DNA of 25,149 nucleotides from JBBRSL01 sp038245435 (GTDB lineage: Bacteria > Patescibacteriota > Saccharimonadia > Saccharimonadales > CAIOMD01), in assembly GCA_038245435.1 (NCBI GenBank), contig JBBRSL010000015.1:1-25149 (forward strand), read 5' to 3'. Positions within the stretch are counted from its first letter, which is position 1. Every line of letters starts with the position of its first letter. Shown here piece by piece: positions 15,625 to 22,114 of this stretch. The notes under the pieces are model-generated. The model had not been told where the DNA came from. It saw only the letters and a program-made list of their open reading frames with translations, and searched no databases. The position numbers were made by a program, and so were the translations under genes.

Positions 15625-16520
15625 AAAAGGTTCTAATTTTATCATCAGCCGAAACGCCTGATAATATTGTGGCACTCGAGAAGTTTCGCTCAGAGATTCA
15701 GGCCGAGCTTGGCGCTGAATTTGAACTCACGACGGAACATTACAATAATATTGAATTTGAACTTTCAGAAGATAACTTTGATGTGCGCCACAATAGCTCG
15801 CACGTATCGTTTAAAACCTACGATTTAGTATATTTTAAGTCGTACTACCGCTATACCGAAGTCGCAACCAGTATTGCCGAATTTTTGAGCCTAAATAATA
15901 TTCGATTTGTATGCAGCGAACTTCAAAACTATATTTCGTTTAGTAAGCTATCGCAGTATGCCCGCTTATCTCGCAGTAGTTTTTCGATTCCTCATACACT
16001 CTATATGGATACCACTTTACTGGTATCAAATTATGACCGCATATGCGAAGTTCTTGGCGACGGTTTTGTTTGTAAGGCAATCGATGGCAAGGGCGGTGAT
16101 TGCAACTTTGTGGTGCGTACCAAAGCTGAGCTCGAAGCTATCGTTTCGCAGTACCAAGAAGTGAGTTTTGTTTGCCAAGAAATGATTCCAAATGAATATG
16201 ATTTACGTGTGCTTATTGTCGGTGGAGTGGTGCGGTTAGTCATCGAGCGTCGTCGTACATCAGATGACACGCACCTAAACAACACCTCGCAAGGTGCAGG
16301 AGCCAGCCTCATAGACCCGCAGACACTAGATGCAAAAGCAACCGAAATGGCACTTGCAAGTGCCGCGTTATTCAAAAGAGAAATCGCTGGTGTGGATATT
16401 ATGTTTCGCACAACAGATAACAAACCATATATTTTAGAGGTAAATGCCAGCCCACAAGTAAGCACCGGCGCCTTCACCGAAGAGAAGATCAAGGTTTATG
16501 CCGAGCTTTTTCGGGATTAA
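15621..16520 (+). CDS. RimK-type ATP-grasp ligase, first copy
   Basis: ATP-grasp ligases of this type form an amide bond between a carboxylate, activated as acyl-phosphate, and an amino group. The 299-aa protein shows the central-domain strand FVCKAIDGKGGDCNFVV (about 148-164) with its Gly-rich loop. The hinge and strand FVCQEMIPNEYDLRVLIVGG follow, and then the metal-binding end GVDIMF...ILEVNASPQ with the conserved Glu and Asn. The N-terminal domain lacks the usual RimK pattern, so substrate choice probably differs from the second copy. It overlaps the metallopeptidase gene by 4 nt and has an AAGGAG site 8 nt before its ATG, implying tight co-expression. Confidence 0.85.
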   Translation: MKKVLILSSAETPDNIVALEKFRSEIQAELGAEFELTTEHYNNIEFELSEDNFDVRHNSSHVSFKTYDLVYFKSYYRYTEVATSIAEFLSLNNIRFVCSELQNYISFSKLSQYARLSRSSFSIPHTLYMDTTLLVSNYDRICEVLGDGFVCKAIDGKGGDCNFVVRTKAELEAIVSQYQEVSFVCQEMIPNEYDLRVLIVGGVVRLVIERRRTSDDTHLNNTSQGAGASLIDPQTLDAKATEMALASAALFKREIAGVDIMFRTTDNKPYILEVNASPQVSTGAFTEEKIKVYAELFRD

Positions 16521-16524
16521 CTTC

Positions 16525-16553
16525 TTGAAATAAACAATAATTTGTGTTATAGT
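16525..16553 (+). promoter_or_regulatory. promoter of the rimB-rimK unit
   Basis: TTGAAA (16525-16530), a 17-bp spacer and TATAGT (16548-16553) make a near-consensus promoter. The -10 box ends 7 nt before the ATG at 16561. It starts a second transcript inside the cassette. Confidence 0.72.
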
Positions 16554-16560
16554 ATAACAA

Positions 16561-17049
16561 ATGCAAAAAACCTTAACCACTATTGGCCGTGCAGAAATAG
16601 TTGATTTCCCTGAAATCAATCTGTTAAAAGTACATGCAAAGGTTGATACAGGCGCCGATTCTAGTGCCATTTGGGCACAGGCGGCGCTTGCGAGCGATAA
16701 TTCGCTCAAAGTGACGTTTTTAGGAGAAGCTCACCCACTTTACACCGGTGAAGTTTTTACGTACGAAAAGGGCAGTTATCAACAAGTCGTCGTTGAGAGT
16801 TCTACTGGCCATCGAGATATACGCTATAAAATTAAGCTTAAAATTCAGGTAAACGGGCGTACAATTAGGGGCACGTTCTCACTTGCAGAGCGTTCAACAA
16901 AAACCTACCCAATATTATTAGGTCGCAAGCTTTTAAGTTCAAAATTCGTTGTAGATGTGAGTAGCGGAAAACCGCTCACAACACTTGAAAAGCAGAAATC
17001 ATCTGAGCTGCAAAAGCTTATTAAGGAGACCAAACGTGGCAGCAACTAA
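16561..17049 (+). CDS. RimB-like retropepsin-fold protein (ATP-dependent zinc protease family)
   Basis: The 162-aa protein has the retropepsin-like signature: HAKVDTGADSSAI with catalytic-type Asp29 in D-T-G-A, and the hydrophobic flap-side motif YPILLGRKLL (116-125), followed by VVDVSSG. This is the family found beside rimK in many bacteria (RimB in the Pseudomonas rimABK operon), thought to trim or regulate the glutamate tails made by RimK. It has its own promoter, and its end overlaps the start of the next gene by 14 nt. A homodimer would be needed for an aspartic-protease site. Activity and substrate are inferred from the family. Confidence 0.85.
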   Translation: MQKTLTTIGRAEIVDFPEINLLKVHAKVDTGADSSAIWAQAALASDNSLKVTFLGEAHPLYTGEVFTYEKGSYQQVVVESSTGHRDIRYKIKLKIQVNGRTIRGTFSLAERSTKTYPILLGRKLLSSKFVVDVSSGKPLTTLEKQKSSELQKLIKETKRGSN

Positions 17050-17956
17050 CCAATTGAAGATAGCTATCCTTTCAAAGGGTGGTGCAAATTATTCTACTCA
17101 GCGCCTTAAGGCTGTTGCCAAAGAGCGCGGTCACAAAGTACGCATTATTAATTACGCAAAATGCTATGTAACGCTCGAAAAAAATAATCCTGTTGTTCAC
17201 TATAAGGGTGAACCACTTACGGGGTTTGACGTTATTGTGCCACGTATTGCGCAGAGCTATACCAAGTATGGTACGGCTGTCGTGCGCCAGTTTGAAATGC
17301 AGGGTGTGTATACGACTGCCAGCTCGATAGCAATCAACCGTTCGCGCGATAAGTTGCGCAGCTACCAGCTCCTTGCAAAAGCCGGTGTCGATATCCCGAA
17401 GACCGTGTTTGCCCGTGAAACTGCCGATCTTGAAGACGTTATTGAAAAAGCAGGTGGTACGCCACTCATTATCAAAGTTGCCCGTGGAACACACGGTAAT
17501 GGTGTTGTGCTTGCAGAAACCAAAAAAGCGGCACAAGCGGTTATGCAGGCATTTTATGTTGAAGGTGTGAACTTTTTAGTGCAAGAATTTGTAAAAGAAT
17601 CAGCCGGTGTTGATATCCGTGCATTTGTAGTTGGCAACCGTGTTGTTGCGAGCTATATGCGCCAGAGTCTTGACGATGATTTTCGTTCAAACCTCCACCA
17701 AGGTGGTGAAGGTAAGGTTGTCAAATTAAGTGATGAAGAGATAAAGACAGCGCTCAAGGCTGCGCGTGCAATGGGCCTCCATATTTGTGGTGTCGATATG
17801 ATGCGTAGCGAGCGTGGCCCGCTCGTACTTGAAGTTAATTCGAGCCCTGGTTTTGGCATTGAAAAAATCACCGGGCGTGATGTTGCAACAAAAATAATCG
17901 AATATGTAGAACGAAATGCCAAACAACGAAACCGCAAAGACCGCGTCGGCGCGTAA
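17036..17956 (+). CDS. rimK: RimK-type ATP-grasp ligase, second copy
   Basis: RimK adds glutamates to the C-terminus of ribosomal protein S6 in Escherichia coli; relatives modify other peptides or cofactors. The 306-aa product has the RimK N-terminal layout (KIAILSKGGANYSTQRL, then DVIVPRI), the ATP-grasp strand IIKVARGTHGNGVVLAE, QEFVKESAGVDIRAFVVG, and the metal site GVDMMRSERGPLVLEVNSSP with PGFGIEKITG. An ATG at 16985 would extend it by 17 residues, but the GTG at 17036 is preferred because an AAGGAG site lies 7 nt before it. It overlaps the RimB-like gene by 14 nt and the DUF192 gene by 41 nt. Confidence 0.88.
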   Translation: MAATNQLKIAILSKGGANYSTQRLKAVAKERGHKVRIINYAKCYVTLEKNNPVVHYKGEPLTGFDVIVPRIAQSYTKYGTAVVRQFEMQGVYTTASSIAINRSRDKLRSYQLLAKAGVDIPKTVFARETADLEDVIEKAGGTPLIIKVARGTHGNGVVLAETKKAAQAVMQAFYVEGVNFLVQEFVKESAGVDIRAFVVGNRVVASYMRQSLDDDFRSNLHQGGEGKVVKLSDEEIKTALKAARAMGLHICGVDMMRSERGPLVLEVNSSPGFGIEKITGRDVATKIIEYVERNAKQRNRKDRVGA

Positions 17957-18398
17957 CAGCTTAGCGCTTCCCATATTTATCATTGGAATTATAACGATAT
18001 TATTTGTCGTTATAGGTTTGTGGTTAAAGGTTACACTGCACGAAACTGGTAATATTGTTACTGCCGGGAACCAAAGCTATACGGTTGAAATTGCCGATAC
18101 CGTAAGTGAGCGAGAACAGGGCTTGAGTGAGCGCGATAGTATGCCCGCAAACCATGGAATGCTTTTTGATTTTAAGCAGGATGGCAAGTGGCAAATGTGG
18201 ATGCTCAAAATGCGATTTAATCTTGATATGGCTTGGTTGGATAGCAGCGGCAAAGTTGTCTATATGCGCGAAAATATCACTCCTGACACGTTCCCGAATG
18301 CGTTTATGCCAGACACTGATGCACGTTACGTGCTAGAAGTGAACGCTGGTTCGTTGCAGGCGGCCGGTGTTAAAGTCGGAGATACAGTACGTTTGTAG
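17916..18398 (+). CDS. membrane-anchored DUF192 protein
   Basis: The protein has an N-terminal membrane helix (about 17-38), so the rest is probably outside the membrane. The DUF192 domain follows: VEIADTVSEREQGLSERDSM, then HGMLFDF and the WMLKMRFNLDMAWLD segment, ending FMPDTDARYVLEVNAG. DUF192 proteins are small beta-barrel domains of uncertain role, often exported. The 160-aa length is typical for anchored members. Its first 41 nt lie inside the end of the RimK-like gene and no Shine-Dalgarno site is seen, so its translation is probably coupled to it; a later non-ATG start cannot be excluded. Confidence 0.85.
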   Translation: MPNNETAKTASARNSLALPIFIIGIITILFVVIGLWLKVTLHETGNIVTAGNQSYTVEIADTVSEREQGLSERDSMPANHGMLFDFKQDGKWQMWMLKMRFNLDMAWLDSSGKVVYMRENITPDTFPNAFMPDTDARYVLEVNAGSLQAAGVKVGDTVRL

Positions 18399-18420
18399 CC
18401 TGTAATCAAAGTGTTATGCT
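18393..18420 (+). promoter_or_regulatory. promoter of the four-helix membrane protein gene
   Basis: TTGTAG (18393-18398), a 16-bp spacer and TATGCT (18415-18420), repeated once directly (18421-18426) before the ATG at 18427. The first copy has the usual 6-nt gap to the start codon. Confidence 0.45.
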
Positions 18421-18426
18421 TATGCT

Positions 18427-18921
18427 ATGGATCCAACACTAATACTGCTTATCTGCGCGGGTATACTCGTTGCACTATCTTTGTTTTTAAGAGTAAACGC
18501 AGTCGCTATATTTTTGACGCTTATTGCAGGCGCACTGGTAAGTAAATTTGTCGCGAGTGATGTTACACAAATCGTGAACTCGATTGTAAGTACAGGCCTA
18601 CCAACTGCATCAATCGTGCAGATATTTTTATTAGTCATTGCGCCTTTAGTACTTTTACTTGGGCTGAAAGGGAGCGTTAAAGCGAGTGGTGTGGTGTTTC
18701 AGATAGTTCCAGCCGTAGCTGCTGGTGTTTTGTTGGTCTATTTCGTCGCTGCAATGCTGCCCTACGATACACAGCAAAAAGTTATTGAATCAAACTTATA
18801 TGGGTTTGTAAGCCCATATTTTGGGCTCGCCGCAGCAGCTGGTTTGTTTGCAAGCGTCTTAAGCCTTTGGGCTACAAAACCAAAACATCACGATAAGCAC
18901 CACAAAAAACATTCACAATAA
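18427..18921 (+). CDS. four-helix membrane protein with His/Lys-rich tail
   Basis: I do not recognise the family. Hydrophobicity gives four membrane segments: about 5-20 with its continuation to 40, about 63-80, about 88-110 and about 129-148. The C-terminus is cationic and histidine-rich (KPKHHDKHHKKHSQ), which could bind a metal or an acidic partner. A colicin V production-like or small channel-like fold is possible but nothing specific supports it. It is the last gene before tRNA-Lys and lies 28 nt after the DUF192 gene, with its own promoter-like boxes. Confidence 0.8.
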   Translation: MDPTLILLICAGILVALSLFLRVNAVAIFLTLIAGALVSKFVASDVTQIVNSIVSTGLPTASIVQIFLLVIAPLVLLLGLKGSVKASGVVFQIVPAVAAGVLLVYFVAAMLPYDTQQKVIESNLYGFVSPYFGLAAAAGLFASVLSLWATKPKHHDKHHKKHSQ

Positions 18922-18982
18922 TCTGTTAATCCATTGACAAACAGGGGAAAATCAGGGAAAATAAGCACTGTTTTGAACTCGC

Positions 18983-20668
18983 TCAATTATTCCAGTTGGC
19001 AAGTAAAAACAAAACAGTAACCGTCCATATGAGAGATATGGGTCCATAGCTCAGCCGGTTAGAGCACCTGCCTTTTAAGCAGGGTGTCGTGGGTTCAAGT
19101 CCCACTGGACCCTCCAGTCTAGTAATATCAGCCCCTTCGGGGGCTTTTTTAGTACTACCGTATCTGTAAATAACACTGATTTCTGGTATATAAACTTTTT
19201 TGTCTGGTGAAAGCTGTATTCCGCTTGGAAAAAGCATTTGTTTATATACGCGCATGGTTGGCTTGTCTTGCAGCCACCATTTCGTACCTAAGTTATCCAT
19301 GATGTCGAAAGCGTAGATAATGAACTCGTCAAAGTCTTTCTCGAAGTTTTGAGCTTCTGTTACAGCCTTTTCAGCTTCAACAATTTCTTGTTTCAGAGCC
19401 TCGAATTTATTCTTGATGTCTTGCTTCATTTCCAAATCTTGCTCGGCGAGGTAACTATCCATAGCAACGTTCTTCTTGTCTTTAAGAATCTGAACCCTGC
19501 CGAAAGCTATCCTAGCCCTCTCCATACGTTCAACCTCGTAAGTAGACCAAACCTTACGCATGTGTTGCTTGAGCTTGTCACGTTGCTCGTCAGAGAGGAG
19601 GAGCTTCGTCAGCTCCTCAGTTATCCCAGAATGGAACGCTTCCTGCCTCACTCCTAAGTTGCATACACGGCAACGGTAGCGACGATAACGCTTGAAGTTT
19701 TTCTTCGCACCATTATTTTGCCAGTAGCCAACCAGACGTGGGTTTGATTTATTGGCAAGTACGCAATCAGTGCACTCAGCTTCATTAGAAAGCAGGAATT
19801 CGGGATTATTACGATCCACAATGAAACGTTTACCTTTGTTATTGGCTATCGCAACCAGTATTTCGTGTTCTTCTGGTGTGATCATAGGTTTATGTAAGCC
19901 GTTAACATTACGCTCTGGCCAATCGCTTAGAAACACTACTCCGCAGAAGTATGGATCACACATGAGTGCTTTCCAGCGATACATGTCGATGGTCTTGCCG
20001 CCAACTGCTTTTGGTCCATAGTTCTTTGTGCGGAGACCGTCCTGTGTAGCGAGTTTCAGACCCTCACTAATATCGCACTCCCCCGCAATCATAGCCATAA
20101 AAGCATTACGCATAGCCGACCAATTTGGCTCGTCGGGTACGTGCAAGCCAGGAACATCAGAAGTCTTGTAGCCAGTATGAGGATTGCTTGGGTAGTAACC
20201 AGCTCTTATCTTTGCCATCATTTTCTCTGGCGTTTTGTGTATACGCTCGTTGTTGCTTTGCTCGGCACGATACACGTCAATCAGCTCATCGAACACGGTA
20301 CGGTCGTCATCAGGGTCAATGTCTGGGCGGTTAGCGTGTACGAGGCGAACGTTGATGCGTTTGAATTCCATCTTCCACCAGTAATACTCTTCGATAGAAC
20401 GCATAAAGCGGTCTACTTCGTCTACAATCAGGTACTTTACCGATTTGTAACGCTTGCAGTATTCAAGCATCTCAATCAGGTCTTTACGCTTGAGGTTCTT
20501 ACCCTTACGACTTGAAACTGCTAAAGCCCAGACCTTTACGAGGTCTACACCTAATGTGTCGGCTGCTCTTTGTACATTTTCTTGTTGAGGCACAAGATTG
20601 CCGTCATTTGCTTGTCCCTGTGTCGATACACAGCACAGTGCTATCGCCTTTTCTTTAGTAGTAGTCAT
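18983..20668 (-). CDS. large serine recombinase (integrase), C-terminus read through tRNA-Lys
   Basis: Large serine recombinases cut both DNA partners with an active-site serine and integrate or excise elements. Visible are the catalytic segment CCVSTQGQ with Ser15, the helix motif DEVDRFMRS (D86, R87, R90), the recombinase domain (about 145-260), a zinc ribbon (C299, C302, C333, C336) and a coiled coil (about 375-445). The usual arginine two before the serine (YxRVS) is cysteine here (Cys13). Residues 507-513 are antisense terminator and 518-543 are antisense tRNA-Lys (VGLEPTT...KGRCSNRLSYG), so the native protein probably ended near 505 and the tail is acquired. An AAGGAG site lies 6 nt before the ATG. 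The stop codon is TGA. Confidence 0.87.
   Translation of the reverse strand: MTTTKEKAIALCCVSTQGQANDGNLVPQQENVQRAADTLGVDLVKVWALAVSSRKGKNLKRKDLIEMLEYCKRYKSVKYLIVDEVDRFMRSIEEYYWWKMEFKRINVRLVHANRPDIDPDDDRTVFDELIDVYRAEQSNNERIHKTPEKMMAKIRAGYYPSNPHTGYKTSDVPGLHVPDEPNWSAMRNAFMAMIAGECDISEGLKLATQDGLRTKNYGPKAVGGKTIDMYRWKALMCDPYFCGVVFLSDWPERNVNGLHKPMITPEEHEILVAIANNKGKRFIVDRNNPEFLLSNEAECTDCVLANKSNPRLVGYWQNNGAKKNFKRYRRYRCRVCNLGVRQEAFHSGITEELTKLLLSDEQRDKLKQHMRKVWSTYEVERMERARIAFGRVQILKDKKNVAMDSYLAEQDLEMKQDIKNKFEALKQEIVEAEKAVTEAQNFEKDFDEFIIYAFDIMDNLGTKWWLQDKPTMRVYKQMLFPSGIQLSPDKKVYIPEISVIYRYGSTKKAPEGADITRLEGPVGLEPTTPCLKGRCSNRLSYGPISLIWTVTVLFLLANWNN
19040..19116 (+). tRNA. tRNA-Lys (anticodon TTT)
   Basis: All arms fold: acceptor GGGTCCA (19040-19046) with TGGACCC, D arm GCTC/GAGC, anticodon stem CCTGC/GCAGG with loop CTTTTAA and anticodon TTT, variable loop GTGTC, T arm GTGGG/CCCAC with loop TTCAAGT, discriminator T and an encoded CCA (19114-19116). 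It is 77 nt. The recombinase reading frame crosses the entire gene on the other strand, and the accessory island begins at its 3' side. Confidence 0.97.
19130..19150 (+). terminator. intrinsic terminator of tRNA-Lys
   Basis: AGCCCC, a TTCG tetraloop and GGGGCT form a very stable 6-bp hairpin followed by a run of T, 13 nt after the tRNA. On the opposite strand it lies inside the recombinase frame, where it encodes residues 507-513. Confidence 0.93.
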
Positions 20669-20694
20669 TTTATTCTCCTTCGTTAATTATATAT

Positions 20695-20859
20695 CTATGA
20701 AACATTATTATCAATCTGTCCAATTTCCTTATTCGGTTCACTGGTCAGGTCTGATTGTTTCTTCTTCTTGTACTGAGCGAGAAGAAAAGCAGCGAACTCA
20801 CTAAAAGCCCTTTCGTACTCCTTATTTGATATTTGCTTTCGCTGCTGAGTTTCGCTCAT
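20695..20859 (-). CDS. 54-aa protein upstream of the recombinase
   Basis: The frame begins MSETQQRKQISNKEYERAF and continues as a helix (SEFAAFLLAQYKKKK) with a polar, acidic tail (NKEIGQIDNNVS). It is on the same strand as the recombinase and ends 26 nt before its start, so they are probably co-transcribed. TATGCT on the minus strand (20866-20871) ends 6 nt before its ATG. The family is unknown. Its size, charge and place suggest an accessory factor such as a recombination directionality factor or a small regulator, but nothing in the sequence proves this. Confidence 0.6.
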   Translation of the reverse strand: MSETQQRKQISNKEYERAFSEFAAFLLAQYKKKKQSDLTSEPNKEIGQIDNNVS

Positions 20860-20882
20860 GCGACTAGCATATGGCGAAAAGA

Positions 20883-20911
20883 CCTAGATATTTAGGTAGA
20901 TTAGGCTAGGG
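20883..20911. repeat. TAGG/CCTA repeats upstream of the recombinase operon
   Basis: The 52-bp gap before the 54-aa gene has CCTAGATATTTAGG, an imperfect palindrome, followed by TTAGGCTAGGG. The clustered TAGG and CCTA units could be an operator or recombinase-accessory site. Weak. Confidence 0.25.
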
Positions 20912-21658
20912 TTACAGAGGTGATTTTGGTATTATTCGGTATCTAACTTCTTCGGCTGTTTTGAGGATAATTTCTTCTGCACCAAAGGTGTTATCAAATA
21001 ATTGGATTGCGAGTGGGAATACCTTGGCATTGAGTCGGCCACCGTCTTCACGCAGAAATATAACCGACTTGTCGACCTTGCACGCTTTTCGTAACGCACT
21101 GAACGAATCGTTCATGGCATACTTCAAGTCATCGCCTTTGTGGTCGTGCCTTGCTATAGCTTCAAGGTCTTTTTTGGATACGGGGTTAGGAGACGAACTA
21201 GATAAGACTTTGAATAATTTTTTACTCCTGCCTATTAGGTACACTGGATTACCGTTCACTAATCCACGCCCTGACTGTGGGTCGTAGCAGGCGAGATTGT
21301 CGATAGTGGGTTTGGTGCTCTGTTTGTTCTCTGGTACAACCATCCATTTTAGTTCCGCGAACAATAGCTCTAGTTTGTACCGATTTGTAACAAATATCCT
21401 AAATAACAGTACAGGCTCACTCTTGATTGGCTGGTACTGTATGATTTTATGTTCTGCTAGGGTCTCTAGAATCGATGCAATTTTGCGACCAGTAGCATTG
21501 TTAGCAACGTTGATAAAACCAAGAGGGCCGTCTGCTTCGATCGGACCGTTGTCTTTGAGGTTACGCAATCTATCTTTTATATAAAATAGTGTTTGATGAA
21601 CTTTGACCCTTGTCTCATCGTTTTCTTCAAGCCCAAGTTGTCGGTAAATCAAATCCAT
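20912..21658 (-). CDS. island protein with winged-helix-like C-terminal domain
   Basis: This 248-aa protein is not from a family I can name. The C-terminal half reads GNPVYLIGRSKKLFKVLSSS, then PVSKKDLEAIARHD and ALRKACKVD, and ends with a beta hairpin (VIFLREDGGRLNAKVFPL). This is the order of a winged-helix output domain of response-regulator type. The N-terminal half has helices and one IASILETLAEHKIIQYQP segment, which could be a second winged helix. It is probably a DNA-binding regulator of the island. GATAAT on the minus strand (21665-21670) ends 6 nt before the ATG, and the gene is divergent from the HTH gene. Confidence 0.6.
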   Translation of the reverse strand: MDLIYRQLGLEENDETRVKVHQTLFYIKDRLRNLKDNGPIEADGPLGFINVANNATGRKIASILETLAEHKIIQYQPIKSEPVLLFRIFVTNRYKLELLFAELKWMVVPENKQSTKPTIDNLACYDPQSGRGLVNGNPVYLIGRSKKLFKVLSSSSPNPVSKKDLEAIARHDHKGDDLKYAMNDSFSALRKACKVDKSVIFLREDGGRLNAKVFPLAIQLFDNTFGAEEIILKTAEEVRYRIIPKSPL

Positions 21659-21720
21659 ATCGGTATTATCGCATCTGTCATAATTATAAGAGAGGGTTTA
21701 TACAAGAACGAAGGAATCAC

Positions 21721-21954
21721 ATGGCAACAAGAAAGCCCGTAGGCAGACCATTAAAGGTAGACTACAGAGTTACTATCAAGTTGGCAGACGCAATACAGCA
21801 CAACGCAACAGTGACCGAAGCTACCCGTTATGTTCGCATTAGTCGTCAGTCATATTACCATCACTTGAACAGCAATGAAGTGTTCGCCGAGACAATGGCT
21901 ACCGCTAAGAGCAACCAGAACAAGTTAGTCATGAGTTTTCTGACAGTTTACTAG
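21721..21954 (+). pseudogene. phage-type HTH protein, probably frameshifted near its end
   Basis: The 77-aa frame starts MATRKPVGRPLKVD, an AT-hook-like basic arm, and has a helix-turn-helix segment (ATVTEATRYVRISRQSYYHH) followed by NEVFAETMATAK, the pattern of small phage terminase-like and related HTH proteins. A GAAGGA site precedes the ATG, so the start at 21721 is preferred over an upstream one. The frame stops soon after a TTTT run (21936-21939). In the -1 frame the same region reads on for 24 residues as good coding sequence (LALAEFLRQSVSEKDE) to a TAA at 22011-22013. One extra base or a -1 slip at the TTTT would restore it. Confidence 0.5.
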
Positions 21955-22013
21955 TAAACACCCTTGCGTTGGCTGAGTTCTTAAGACAATCGGTGTCAGA
22001 AAAAGACGAATAA

Positions 22014-22114
22014 TGGAAAAAAAATTGGGAGTGGTTGCATGGCTTTGAAGGCAAGTAAAAGATGAACGGGAATACCCTCTGTAACGCATTAGGAGCGTCC
22101 AGGAAGCGTACAAG
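22014..22114 (+). other. possible decayed coding fragments
   Basis: Downstream of the frameshifted HTH gene, short stretches read like protein in different frames but are broken by stops: NWEWLHGFEGK (with one A removed from the run of eight near 22016), then RIRSVQEAYKLIKG from about 22085, running into the end of the nuclease gene on the other strand. No intact gene is present. The fragments may be remnants of one lost gene, or chance. Confidence 0.25.

Noticed and set aside
16985..17035. Upstream ATG extension of the second RimK-like protein
   Set aside because: The GTG at 17036 has an AAGGAG site at ideal spacing, and the extension has no resemblance to the family.
18934..18962. TTGACA-17-GAAAAT as the tRNA-Lys promoter
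   Set aside because: The -10 is poor and lies about 78 nt before the mature tRNA; it is possible, but too weak to list.
19040..19116. Protein domain VGLEPTT...RCSNRLSYG at the recombinase end
   Set aside because: This is simply the antisense translation of tRNA-Lys, a frequent annotation artefact, not a real domain.
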